Under the pieces are notes generated by a model, which worked only from the letters and a program-made list of their open reading frames with translations, made no database searches and was not told where the DNA came from. A stretch of 64,000 nt of DNA from Aquabacter sp965279295 (GTDB taxonomy: Bacteria > Pseudomonadota > Alphaproteobacteria > Rhizobiales > Xanthobacteraceae). The stretch is from NCBI GenBank assembly GCA_965279295.1, contig CBDIHQ010000018.1. One strand, 5' to 3'. The stretch's first letter is position 1; every line of letters begins with the position of its first letter. The position numbers and the translations under genes are program-made. Shown piece by piece: positions 1 to 9,440 of this stretch.

Positions 1-1
1 G

Positions 2-706
2 TTCGCGGGAATCATCCACATCCTGCCGCGCTTCCGCAAAGCCGAGGTCGAGCCCGAACCGGACGATTTCACCGATGCCGAAGGGCGCGTGCTCATCATC
101 GGATTCGGCCGATTCGGCCAAATTGTCTCGCAATGCCTTCTCGCGGAAGGGGTCGGCGTCACCATCATCGACAGTGACGTGGAGATGATCCAGAGCGCCG
201 GCCGTTTCGGGGTGCACATCTATTATGGCGACGGCACGCGCCTTGACGTTCTTCGTGCGGCGGGCGCCGAGCAGGCCGAAGTGATCGCGGTGTGCGTCGA
301 CGACCGCGAGGCGGCCGACCGGATCGTCGATATCGTCCAGGCCAGCATGCCGAACGTCCGGCTCCATGTGCGCAGCTATGACCGAGCCCATTCCATGGAC
401 CTGCTGCGCAAGGGCGTGGACTACGAAATGCGCGAGACACTCGAATCAGCCTTTTCGTTCGGCGGGCGCACGCTTGAGGCGCTCGGCCTGGAGCGCGAGG
501 CGGTCGCCGAACTGGTAGCGGATGTCCGTGCCCGCGACCGCACGCGTCTCCAGCGGCAGGTGGAAGAGGGCCTTTATGCGGGCATCGATCTCATGACGCC
601 CAGCAAGCTCGAGCCAGAGCCGCTTACCGAACCGGAAAAGCCGGCGAAGCCGCTCAATCCGGAGGCTCAGGACGTGCTGAGCCACGAAACCGAGTTCTCC
701 GGCTGA
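2..706 (+). CDS. CPA2-type K+/H+ antiporter, C-terminal RCK part (partial at 5' end)
   Basis: The open frame runs in from the window edge, so the transmembrane part is missing and only the last 234 residues are seen. The visible part begins with the tail of a hydrophobic segment and a basic/acidic linker. It then has a Rossmann TrkA-N (RCK) domain with the nucleotide motif GFGRFGQ at about residue 33 and the GDGT/LRAAGA pattern typical of KefB/KefC. The last 70 residues are a charged, Pro-rich tail. KefB/C proteins are inner-membrane potassium:proton antiporters gated by NAD(H) or glutathione adducts at the RCK domain. A GTG at 89 is an internal codon, not the start, because family homology continues upstream of it. 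Confidence 0.85.
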   Translation, partial: FAGIIHILPRFRKAEVEPEPDDFTDAEGRVLIIGFGRFGQIVSQCLLAEGVGVTIIDSDVEMIQSAGRFGVHIYYGDGTRLDVLRAAGAEQAEVIAVCVDDREAADRIVDIVQASMPNVRLHVRSYDRAHSMDLLRKGVDYEMRETLESAFSFGGRTLEALGLEREAVAELVADVRARDRTRLQRQVEEGLYAGIDLMTPSKLEPEPLTEPEKPAKPLNPEAQDVLSHETEFSG

Positions 707-792
707 CCGGATGCCGTCGCATTTCATCTCGGCGGTCATCTTCCCGTGATTTCGGCGAGATCATGGCATAAGGTTCCGGGCAGGAGGCGGCC

Positions 793-1722
793 ATGGATCC
801 TTTCGTTCAGTTGTTGCGTGCGGCGCAGGGTGGCCAGGGGCTGGACAACCTCGCGCGATTCTATGGACTTTCAGTTCAGCAGGCCCAAACGGCTGCCGAG
901 GCGGTCATGCCGGCCTTCGCGGTCGGGCTGCAGAAGTCGATGCAGTCGCCGGAGAAGCTCGCGCAACTCATGGCGCTGATGATGCGCGGCCCCTATGGGG
1001 CTCTCTACGACCAGAGCACGACCGCTCCCGCGCAGTTGCACGCACCCGGTTCCCAGGCGCTCGATGCGGTGTTCGGTTCCCCCGAGGTCAGTCGCGCCGT
1101 GGTCAATCAGGCGGCAGCCTCCACCGGTCTCGGCATCGCCGTGGTCAAGCAGATGGTGCCGGATTTCGCGGCCTTGGTGGTGGGCGGTCTCACCAAGTCG
1201 CTTGCCGCTTCCGGAGCGCTAAACCAGATGCTTGCTGGCATGATCGCCCGCGCCAACGGCCAGCCGACCCCCACGGGCAATCCCTGGATCGACGGCATGT
1301 CCATGATGATGGCCTCCCCGGGCCGCGGAAAATCCACCGGCAATCCCTGGGTCGACGCGTTCGCGCAAATGATGGTGCAGTCTCCCTGGGGCGGCGCCGG
1401 AGTGGGGGGAAACCCCTGGCAGGAGATGATCAACGCAACCATGGCCAATATGGGTGCCGCCATGCCGAAGCCGATATCGGCCGCGCCGCCGCCGCCTCCC
1501 CCGCCGGCCCCACCCGCGCTCGGCCAGTGGCCGTTGCAGGATTATTTCGCCCAATTGTTCGCGAACGGCTTTCCCCCCGGCGCCTCCGGCAAGCGTGATG
1601 CAACGCCCTACGATCCGTTCACCGCTTTCTATCCGATGGCGGATTTCTGGAGCCAGATGCTGGACCGCACTTCGGGCCATCAGCAGGGCCGCAACGGCCC
1701 GCCGGACCGTAAGAAGAAATGA
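793..1722 (+). CDS. DUF937-like protein with NPW repeats
   Basis: A 309-residue protein starting at an ATG preceded by a GGAGG-like site. Residues 1-150 are helical, with a repeated amphipathic pattern (GLDNLARFYGLS, then QAAASTGLGIAVVKQMVP) that resembles the DUF937 family, whose function is unknown. Residues 155-220 contain three imperfect repeats built on GNPW followed by a Met-rich helix (GNPWIDGMSMMM, GNPWVDAFAQMM, GNPWQEMINATM). A poly-proline run follows at about residue 230, and the tail is basic. There is no signal peptide, so it is probably cytoplasmic. The DUF937 assignment is by pattern only. It is monocistronic between an antiporter and a convergent DUF1127 gene. Confidence 0.75.
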   Translation: MDPFVQLLRAAQGGQGLDNLARFYGLSVQQAQTAAEAVMPAFAVGLQKSMQSPEKLAQLMALMMRGPYGALYDQSTTAPAQLHAPGSQALDAVFGSPEVSRAVVNQAAASTGLGIAVVKQMVPDFAALVVGGLTKSLAASGALNQMLAGMIARANGQPTPTGNPWIDGMSMMMASPGRGKSTGNPWVDAFAQMMVQSPWGGAGVGGNPWQEMINATMANMGAAMPKPISAAPPPPPPPAPPALGQWPLQDYFAQLFANGFPPGASGKRDATPYDPFTAFYPMADFWSQMLDRTSGHQQGRNGPPDRKKK

Positions 1723-1759
1723 AAAAGGCCCGTGCGGACCATTTCGGTCTGCACGGGCC
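1722..1759 (-). terminator. Rho-independent terminator of the DUF1127 gene
   Basis: A 14-bp stem with one mismatch (arms 1727-1740 and 1746-1759) around a 5-nt loop. On the minus strand it is followed by TTTTT (complement of 1722-1726), so it best serves the minus-strand gene ending at 1838. On the plus strand there is no T tract after the stem. Confidence 0.75.
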
Positions 1760-1837
1760 AGTGAGCGGTCTCGAGGGGGCTCGACCGCCCGTTCTTCGTC
1801 GGCCGGGGCTAAACGCGCCCCGGCGAATCGTCCAGCT

Positions 1838-2143
1838 TCATCCCCAGCGGGAAGCGCGCGCCCGGAGCTTGGCCGCAGCGCGACGCTCCACCGAGCGGGT
1901 GACAAGCACATGGGTCGCATCGCGCCAGATCGGCTCGGACGCGGCATCGCGCACGTCGGAGCGGGTCAGACCAATATCGCGCAGCATGTGGTCGTCCAGG
2001 CGCCCCAGTTGGTTGAGGGCATGACGACGCTCAATGGCGCGCGCAACTTTCATGGTCAGGCCCGCGGCCTGAAGAAGAAAGTGGGCCAACGTCGTGCCGA
2101 CGGGGGCGACGATGGTTGTGCGGGTCTCGCCATAAACGCTCAT
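1838..2143 (-). CDS. DUF1127 domain protein
   Basis: A 101-residue basic protein. The C-terminal half carries the DUF1127 pattern (LDDHMLRDIGLTRSDV), an Arg-rich short helical domain common in Hyphomicrobiales. Related small DUF1127 proteins bind RNA or influence phosphate and central carbon metabolism in Agrobacterium; that role is not shown here. I chose the ATG at 2143 over the one at 2155 because GGAG lies six bases before it. The gene is divergent from a LysR-type regulator and ends in its own terminator. Confidence 0.85.
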   Translation of the reverse strand: MSVYGETRTTIVAPVGTTLAHFLLQAAGLTMKVARAIERRHALNQLGRLDDHMLRDIGLTRSDVRDAASEPIWRDATHVLVTRSVERRAAAKLRARASRWG

Positions 2144-2275
2144 GATGCTCTCCATTCCAACCGCAACGCACTGTCTCTCCTCGACATCGGGCAGGACACC
2201 CGATTTCTCACGCTGCGTTGCACCCGTTTTGCACTGCCGCGATGAATCAAACTAGCGAATGTTATTAATCTGACT

Positions 2276-2292
2276 TATCATTATCGGTGATA
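2276..2292. promoter_or_regulatory. Candidate LysR-type operator
   Basis: A perfect inverted repeat TATCA-N7-TGATA, close in size to the T-N11-A boxes bound by LysR-type regulators. It lies 15 bp upstream of the LysR start codon and in the shared intergenic region with the DUF1127 gene. It fits autoregulation and control of the divergent gene. No binding evidence is available. Confidence 0.45.
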
Positions 2293-2307
2293 TGACAGGA
2301 TTATCCC

Positions 2308-3189
2308 ATGACCATTCTGTTTGATGGGGATCAGCTCCGGACCTTCGTCGCCATCGCCGAAACCGGAAGTTTCACCCGCGCGGCCGAAGTGGTTCACAAG
2401 ACACAGTCGGCTGTGTCCATGCAGATGAAGCGGCTTGAGGAGCGGGTCGGGCGGCCGATCTTTTCGCGCGAGGGACGCTCGTCCAAATTGACCCCGGAAG
2501 GCGAGCGTCTGCTGGATTACGCGCGGCGCATCGTCAAGCTGAACCTTGAAGCGGTGGCGAGCTTCGCGGATGCCACGCTCTCCGGCCACGTCTGCCTGGG
2601 CGTGCCGGACGATTATGCCGACCGCTACCTCCCCGAGATCATGGCGCGGTTTTCGCGCACCCACCCCTCGGTGGAACTCACCGTAATCTGCGAGCCGAGC
2701 ACCGATCTCATCGAGCGCATCCGCAATGGCACAATCGATCTCGCCATCATCACCTATGCCGAGCATTCCTCCCGAGATGTCCAGGTGATCCGCCGCGAGC
2801 GCCTCTTATGGGTGTCGTCGGCGCGCCACTCGGCGCACCAGGAGACGCCGGTGCCGCTGGCCCTTGGCCGACCCACCTGCATGTGGCGGGATGTGGCTGT
2901 GACCCGGCTCAACGCCATGGGCCGCGCCCATCGCGTGCTTTATTCGAGCCCAAATGCGGGCGCGGTTTCGGCGGCAGTTCTGTCGGGTCTGGCGGTCTCG
3001 GTATTCCCAGAATCTGCCCTGCGCCAGGGCATGCGCGTTCTTGGACCGGCCGATGGCTTCCCGCCGCTGCCCCCTTGCGACATCGGCCTTCTGCGGAACC
3101 GTCACGAGCCCTCGCTGCTGGCCGATGCTCTCGCCCAGCACATCATCCAGGGTCTCGACAACGTCACCGAGGCGGACGCCGCCGAATAG
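2308..3189 (+). CDS. LysR-family transcriptional regulator
   Basis: A 293-residue protein with an N-terminal winged HTH at residues about 8-66 (LRTFVAIAETGSFTRAAEVV, then QSAVSMQMKRLEERVG) and a C-terminal LysR substrate-binding domain at residues about 90-285. Length and architecture are normal for the family. The effector is unknown. The divergent DUF1127 gene is the obvious candidate target; the convergent EamA permease abuts the stop codon directly (3189/3190). Confidence 0.9.
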   Translation: MTILFDGDQLRTFVAIAETGSFTRAAEVVHKTQSAVSMQMKRLEERVGRPIFSREGRSSKLTPEGERLLDYARRIVKLNLEAVASFADATLSGHVCLGVPDDYADRYLPEIMARFSRTHPSVELTVICEPSTDLIERIRNGTIDLAIITYAEHSSRDVQVIRRERLLWVSSARHSAHQETPVPLALGRPTCMWRDVAVTRLNAMGRAHRVLYSSPNAGAVSAAVLSGLAVSVFPESALRQGMRVLGPADGFPPLPPCDIGLLRNRHEPSLLADALAQHIIQGLDNVTEADAAE

Positions 3190-4107
3190 TCATTCCGCCC
3201 GGCGCGGTGTGCGCAGGACCACGACATTGCCTAGCAAAACCAAGGCGATGCCGAAGCCGGCCATCCAGGTCCAGTGATACTGCTCGAAGGCAGTGGAGAT
3301 CAGCAGCGCCACGATCGGAAACAGCACCGTTCCATAGCCCGCGCGACTCGCACCGATGCGCTTGATAAGTCGCATGTAGATCGCGAAGCCCAGCAGGGTC
3401 GGAAAGACGATCAAAAAGGCCAGCGCGCCGAGGTAGCGCGCAGTCCATTCCACCTGGAACGTCGCTCCCTTCATTACGGCGATCGCCAGCAGCAGCAGAA
3501 AGCCATAGGCCATGCTGAACGCATTGACCGAAGGCTGCGGCAGCCCCCGCTTGCCGACCGTCACCGACGCCATGCTACCGATCGTGAACAGCAGCGTCCC
3601 GGCAAGCCCGGACATCAATCCGAGATGCATCCCGGAGCCAAACCCTTCAGCCCGAAGATCGGGGCCGAACACCACCGCGACGCCGGCCACACCGAGCAGC
3701 GCGCCAAGAACGACGCGCGGCTGCGGCCAGGTGCGGGTCACGATCGCGGACAGAATCGGGATGAACACCGCCGTCAGGGCGAACACCACCGACATCTGCC
3801 CGGAGGTGAGGTGGAAGCCAGCGTAATAAAACGACAGAAAGTTCAGCGAGAACAATGTCGCCCCGAGCACGGCGAACAGCGCATGGTCACGGACAGAAAA
3901 TGACAGCCGGCTGCGCGTGACGAACACCACGGCGAACATGCAGAGGGTGGCGATAAGAAAGCGCCATACGACCGACACAGAGGGATCGACCACGCCGAGT
4001 TGAAACCGCAACGGCAGCCAGGAACACCCGAAGATCAGGACATTGATGACATAAAGCACAATGTCCAACGGCCGGATGCTGGCGTTGGATGGGGTGGGAA
4101 CGGACAT
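3190..4107 (-). CDS. EamA/DMT-family permease
   Basis: A 305-residue integral membrane protein with about ten hydrophobic segments arranged as two EamA repeats, as in the drug/metabolite transporter superfamily. Substrate cannot be read from sequence. The start at 4107 (MSVPTPSN) has GAGGA six bases upstream; an open frame extends further upstream but overlaps gshA and has no family resemblance. It lies downstream of gshA in the same direction and is convergent with the LysR gene. Confidence 0.88.
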   Translation of the reverse strand: MSVPTPSNASIRPLDIVLYVINVLIFGCSWLPLRFQLGVVDPSVSVVWRFLIATLCMFAVVFVTRSRLSFSVRDHALFAVLGATLFSLNFLSFYYAGFHLTSGQMSVVFALTAVFIPILSAIVTRTWPQPRVVLGALLGVAGVAVVFGPDLRAEGFGSGMHLGLMSGLAGTLLFTIGSMASVTVGKRGLPQPSVNAFSMAYGFLLLLAIAVMKGATFQVEWTARYLGALAFLIVFPTLLGFAIYMRLIKRIGASRAGYGTVLFPIVALLISTAFEQYHWTWMAGFGIALVLLGNVVVLRTPRRAE

Positions 4108-4193
4108 TGAAATCCTCGAGGACCTTTTGCGCCAGGCAACGCGCCGGCACCCTCGGTAGAGACGCCGCCATGCGCACGGCATGGCGGCAGTCG

Positions 4194-5565
4194 TCAGTAG
4201 GCCAGCTCGGTAAGTGCCGGCTCCACCGACCCGTGCCAGGGGCCGGCATATTTCTCCAGCAGCACCTCCGCCAGAGTGCGGCGGGAGCCAAGAATCTCTT
4301 CCAGAGGCGCGAGGAAGCGCGTCTCGTCCCGACCCTGGCTGTCCAACTTGCGCCGGCGCACAAGGCCCGCCTTCGCGATGGCGACCACATCGCGCGCAAT
4401 ATCCAGCAGAGGACGGCCGGCGATCTCTGCGCCGAGCGCCAGGCGGGGCACGTCGTCGCGCAGGGTCTGGCGCTGCTCCGCAGTCCAATCCTTCACCAGA
4501 TCGAGGGCGGCATCCAGGCTCTGCGTGTCGTAGAGGATGCCAGCCCAGAGCGCCGGCAATGCACACAGCTCCGCCCAGGGGCCCGCGTCCGCTCCGCGCA
4601 TTTCCAGGAACCGCTTCAGCCGAACTTCCGGGAAGATGGTGGAGAGGTGGTTGACCCAGTCGGACAGGGTCGCGGTCTCGCCCGGCAGCAGGGAATTGCG
4701 GCCGGCCAGAAGATCGCGGAACGACGAGCCGGAAACGTCCACATAGGCATCGCCGCGCTTGACGAAATACATCGGCACATCAAGCGCATAGTCCACATAC
4801 CGCTCGAAGCCCATGCCCGGCTCGAACGCAAACGGCAGCATACCGGAGCGGTCCGCGTCGGTGTGGCGCCAGATTTCGGAGCGGAAGGTCAGGAAGCCGT
4901 TGGGCTTGCCCTCGGTGAAGGGCGAATTGGCGAACAGTGCGGTCGCGACAGGCTGAAGCGCGACGCTCGCCTGGAGCTTGCGCACCATGTCGGCTTCTGA
5001 GGAGAAGTCGAGGTTCACCTGCACGGTGCAGGTGCGGAACATCATGTCGAGGCCGAGCGTGCCGACCTTGGGCATGTAGCCGGCCATGATTCTGTAACGC
5101 CCTTTGGGCATCACCGGCGTCTCGGCACGGGTCCATTTCGGGCTCATGCCGATGCCCATGAAGCGCAAGCCCAGCGGGTCCGCCACTTCGCGGAGATGGG
5201 TCAGGTGGGTATTGATCTCCGAGCAAGTCTCATGAACCGAGGATCAGCGGCGCGCCCGAAAGCTCGAACTGGCCGCCCGGCTCCAGCGAGATCGCGCCCC
5301 CGCCAACGGGGTCGGTCAAGCCGATGATCGTCTCGCCTTCCAGGATCGGGTCCCAGCCGGTAACAGTCTTCATCCCCTCCAGCACCGCGCGGATGCCGTT
5401 GGGCCCTTCATACGGCACCGGCTCGTGCCGGCCGACGGTGAACGGGATTTTCTCATGCTCGGTGCCGATGCGGAATGCGCTCTCCGGCTTGTTGCCGGCT
5501 TCCAGCCAGGCGACGAGTTCGTCGCGCGATTCGATCGGCGTTGCGTCCAGCATATCGCGGGCCAT
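4194..5565 (-). pseudogene. gshA: Glutamate-cysteine ligase, one frameshift (probably sequencing error)
   Basis: First step of glutathione synthesis: ATP-dependent joining of glutamate and cysteine. The N-terminal part (5565 to about 5232) has the GTEHEK and GGQFELSGAPL motifs of the class II/plant-type enzyme. The rest (about 5228 to 4194) resumes in another frame with HETCSEINTHLT, GIGMSPKW and MFRTCTVQVNLDF. Together they give about 456 residues, the normal length for alphaproteobacterial GshA. Between GAPL and HETC there are 10 bases where 9 are expected, so a single extra base at 5228-5239 breaks the frame. All recognisable motifs are otherwise kept. Since this enzyme is rarely lost, I infer an assembly error and a working gene. 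Confidence 0.85.
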
Positions 5566-5859
5566 GCGCGCGTCTTCCCCTGCAAGCGGCCGGCAGATGC
5601 CTCCCGCCGCTCATATCCATAGCTCGACGGCGCCCAAGGCGCCGATGAAGGTGAAACTGCGCGGGGAGGGTGCGGCTCCTCGCGCGAATGCTCAAGAACA
5701 AGGCGCGCGGACCATACACGGCCAGCGCGCCCGAGCAAACCGCCTGCTGAGGCTGCCGTAGCGGGAGGTTTGATCCTTCCCGCGTCGCCCCCCTACCCTG
5801 CCTGTTTGCTGCCTTCGCGCGATATCCCGTGCACGCGTGCCTAAGCCGGCTCTGCGCGA

Positions 5860-7563
5860 TCAAGCGGCCTTTTCGGTCGCCCGCTTCTTCTCTTCTTTCC
5901 ACCAGTTCCTTCTTGGAGAGCTTGCCCACCAACGTCTTGGGCAGGCTGGTCCGGATTTCCACCTGCTTGGGCAACTCCACCTTCGACAGATGCTCGCGCA
6001 GGAAAAAGAGCAGTTCTTCCGGCGTTGCGCTCTTACCTTCGCGCAAAGTGACGAACGCTTTGGGCGCCTGTCCCCGGTAAGGATCGGGAATGCCGATCGC
6101 CACCGCCTCCGCCACCGCCGGGTGGAGATAGAGCGCCTCCTCGATCATGCGGGGATAGACATTATAGCCGCCGCACAGGATCACATCCTTGATGCGATCC
6201 ACCAGGAACAGGTAGCCGTCGGCATCGAGATAGCCGACGTCCGCCGGTCCGAAACGCGCCCTCGATGAAGGCCGCGTGGGTTTCGTCCGGCGCGCGCCAA
6301 TAGCCGATCATGACCTGCGGCCCGCGCGCGCAGACCTCGCCCTTTTGCCCGATGCCGACAACGCGGCTGGGGTCCAGGAGATCGCGGATTTCGATGGTGG
6401 TGCCCGGAAGCGGCTGGCCGACCCGAGCCGTCCTTGATGATTCCGTTTGGCGGGTTCGCGGTCAGCACCGGCGAAGTCTCGCTGAGGCCGTATCCCTCGA
6501 TCAGCTTGCAGCCGCTCAATGCCTCGAACCGCGCCCGCACATCCGCCGGCAGCGGCGCGCCGCCGGAGACACCCAGGCGGAGCGACGACAGTGTCCGCGC
6601 CGTGATGCCGGGATAATTGTTGAGCGCGGTAAAAATGGTCGGCAACGCCGGGGAAGACCGTCGGCCGTTCCTTTTCGATGACGGCCACCAGATCCGCAAG
6701 GTTGAACCGGGGCACAAGGATGATCTCGCACCCCTTCGCGATCGGGACGTTCATCACATTGGTCATGGCAAACACATGGAACAGCGGCAGCACGCCCAGC
6801 ACCTTGTCCTCGCCTTCGCGAATGGTGCAGACGTGCTGGATCACCTGATCGGCGTTGGCGGTGATGTTGGCGTGGGTGAGTTGCGCACCCTTGGGAACGC
6901 CCGTGGTGCCGCCGGTATATTGCAGCACGGCCACATCAACATCCGGCGTGATGTCCACCGGGCGGGGTCGAACCACATCGCGTGTGAGGTCCGCGAAGGT
7001 CAGGTGTCGGCCGTCCATGCGGTCAAAAACCGCGATATCCTTGCGCTTGAAAAGCTCGAAGCCGATCCCCTTCAGCCAGGGCAGCACGGCGCGCATCGGA
7101 CAGACGATGATCTTGCTTAGCTGCGCCGCATCGGCGATGGCGGCGACGCGTGAATGGATGATCTTGAGATCGGGCACGACCATGATGGTGGTGCCGGAAT
7201 TGCGGATCTGGTTTTCCAGCTCTCGCTCCACATAGAGCGGGCTGAAATTCACCACCGTGCCGCCGGCCTTCAGGATGGCGAAGTACAGGATGATCGAATA
7301 CGGCATGTTCGGCAGGCACAGGCCGACCTTTGTGCCCTTGTCGACGCCGAGCCGCTGAAGACCCGCCGTCGCCTTGTCCACCAGCACGCCGAGCCTGCTC
7401 ATAAGTCCAGGTGCGGCCCAGTGAAAGTCATGGCGGGACGAGAGCCGTGCTTGCGGACGCTCGCCTCGAGCAACTCATGCACCGGCCCGGTGTGGACGCC
7501 AGAAGTATCGACGGCGAGCATATCCGGCCTCCCGCTCGGAAGCGTGCGCCTCGCGGCAGCCAT
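5860..7563 (-). pseudogene. fadD: Long-chain fatty acid-CoA ligase, six single-base insertions
   Basis: An AMP-forming acyl-CoA synthetase. Motifs in order: LPSGRPD near the start, PVHELLEASVRKHG, VGLCLPNMPYS, the P-loop-like YTGGTTGVPKGA, GYGLSETSPV, and the C-terminal GKLSKKELVE. The frame breaks near 7418, 7394, 6644, 6423, 6241 and 5897. In every case deleting one base restores family sequence across the junction, for example VGQPLPGTTIEIRDLL after 6423 and RTGDVGYLDADG after 6241. The last correction recovers a natural C terminus (RATEKAA) ending at 5860. The repaired protein is about 565 residues, normal for FadD. The start at 7563 is uncertain. It follows fadL on the same strand, consistent with import followed by activation of fatty acids. 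Confidence 0.85.
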
Positions 7564-7689
7564 CAGGCCGCCAGCGGAGCGATCACGCTCCCGGCCCGTT
7601 GATCGGGCCTTGTCTTCGGAATCTGGCCGCCGCCTGGGGTCAGGCGGCAACCGCGCGAGCGCCCCCGCTCACTTGTGACGCGCACCGTC

Positions 7690-9015
7690 TTATTTGGTGA
7701 CAAGAACCGTCTTGGGAAGGGGCGCGTCGAAGCGGTATCTTACGCCGACCGAGACGATATCCACATAGGCATTGCTGACATTCCGCATAGAGCGAGCCGC
7801 GCGTCGCGTTGCCAAGCTCGGTCGGGTTCTGCGAAATGGTGCCGTCCTGAGCGAAGATGTGGGTGTAGGCGAGGTCCATGCTCAGTTGCGGCGAGATGGC
7901 ATAGGTCAGGCCGGCCGATGCCCAGATGCGGTTGCTGTCTGGTCAGGCGCGGCGTGCGGTAGGCGTCGGTGACGGGTGAGATTTCATATGCCAGACCGGC
8001 GCGCAGCGTCAGCTTGGGGTCCCACTGATATTCGACGCCGCCCGAGAAGAACCAGCCGTCGTCCCATTGCAGGTTCAGGATCGAGGGCCCGCCGGCGGCC
8101 GGGACCACCACGAGTTGCTGGAGCGATGACCAATTGGTCCACTCAACGGTGCCAAGGATGGTCCATTGCGGGTTGATCTGCGACCTGAAGCTGCCCGTAA
8201 CCTGGTCCGGCAGCGTGAGGCCGGCCGTCGCCGCCAGGGTCGCGGCGGGGAGGCCGCCGGCAATTTCCAGATTGGTCAGACCCTGAAGATTCTGAGTGAT
8301 CGCGGAGCGATAGCCGATGCCGACGGTGGTGCCGGGCACCACCGTGAACAGGGCGCCCAGCGAGAAGCCGTAGCCGATGTCATTGCCGTCGACGGTGGCC
8401 GACCCTTGCGGGAAGGTGGGCGGGCCGCCGAGAAGCTGCGCGTTGCTGAGGCGGGCCTCAATATAATTGGCATTGACGCCGCCGCCGATGGTCAGCCAGT
8501 CGGTGACCTTGTAGGCCAGGCTGCAGGCCCACATTGACGTCGAAAATGCTGCTGTAGCAGCCGTAATTGGCGCCGGACCAGTTGCAGGCCGCGTCGGTGA
8601 TAAGGCCGAAGGGCGAAGTGACGGAGAGGCCGATGGCGAACCGGTCCCAGGCATAGCTGGCGTAGCCGGTCGGCAGGGCGGCGTTGTCGACGATGTCGCC
8701 GACACCTCGAGTGCCAAGGTTGTTGCCGAGCGGGCCGGTCGCGGAGATCACGTCGATGGAGGCGTGCGGGGCGATGTAGCTGATATTGCCCTCAAGCTGC
8801 ATGCCGGGGACGAAGCTAATGGCCGCCGGATTCCAGTACATGGAGGCAAGGCCCGCGCCGCCCGCCGCGTTACCGGCGAATGACGTGCCCTGGTAATAGC
8901 TGCTCTGCTCGCGCAGCCCGAAGCCGCCAGCCCATGCCACCCCAGCGACGGGGACGGCCACGGATGCGAGAAGCACGGCCCTGACGATGCGGGACTGTCT
9001 AGCGGCATGTATCAT
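7690..9015 (-). pseudogene. fadL: FadL/OmpP1-family outer-membrane fatty acid transporter, three single-base insertions
   Basis: It begins with a signal peptide (LLASVAVPVAGVAWA) and then the conserved FadL N terminus GGFGLREQSSYYQG, FAGNAAGGAG and MYWNPAA, which forms the plug/hatch region. The remainder has beta-barrel character and ends at VRYRFDAPLPKTVLVTK. FadL proteins let hydrophobic compounds, chiefly long-chain fatty acids, cross the outer membrane. The frame breaks at about 8529, 7943 and 7783. Deleting one base at each gives uninterrupted family sequence (NVACSLAYKVTDW; RLPDSNRIWASAGL; YANVSNAYVDIV) and a 440-residue protein. It is divergent from the merR-fadAB genes and co-directional with fadD 126 bp downstream. 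Confidence 0.85.
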
Positions 9016-9440
9016 TTGGGCGCCCCAAGCTGCGTTTCCTCGGATCGGATATCGCCAAGCGCTCTGCCGACGCCCTTAATGGTTCATCCCATCCCCTATA
9101 CGTCAGCATGCCTATTCCATCGGGTGGGTCAACGGACTTTCCCCAGGTAGATGCTCATCAAGTTACACCTGTTGCTTTCTCGCCACGCCTTTAGCGGTGA
9201 TGGGCAAGATGTCTGGCAGTTTTGATAGATTGCCTGCGCCGACTTCGCATCACCCATCAACTGCACGCCGCTCGAATCATGCCGATGGCGACATGACAAG
9301 ACTGCATTCACCCATGTTGCGCTGCAATATTACTTACCGCTAAAATAACCGCAGCGCGGCAAAGATGGCACCCCGCTTGCGCACTTCGGCAAAGGATGTA
9401 TCTTTAGTGCCGATACATGACGTATAGGTGAGGTCACGCC
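9016..9440. promoter_or_regulatory. Divergent control region of the fadL-fadD and merR-fad operons
   Basis: 425 bp without a credible gene; a 60-codon frame at 9129-9311 has no family resemblance. The 11-mer TGACGTATAGG occurs at 9418-9428 on the plus strand, reading into merR, and on the minus strand at 9105-9095, reading into fadL. The two copies therefore have the same orientation relative to each gene. It may be a shared promoter element (it contains TATAGG) or an operator. Confidence 0.5.
9396..9418. promoter_or_regulatory. Candidate MerR-type operator (7-bp dyad)
   Basis: Perfect inverted repeat ATGTATC-N9-GATACAT, 23 bp in total, ending 22 bp before the GTG of merR and one base into the shared 11-mer at 9418. 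Size and placement in the promoter fit a MerR-family operator. The half-site GATACAT also occurs at 47904-47910 between two acyl-CoA ligase genes, which may be chance. Confidence 0.45.

Noticed and set aside
5230..9015. Real gene decay as the explanation for the broken gshA/fadD/fadL genes.
   Set aside because: All breaks are single inserted bases that restore exact family motifs when removed, and no stops by substitution or deletions occur. Assembly error fits better, though only resequencing can prove it.
9129..9311. A 60-codon frame in the fadL-merR control region.
   Set aside because: No ribosome site or homology, and it lies in a divergent promoter.
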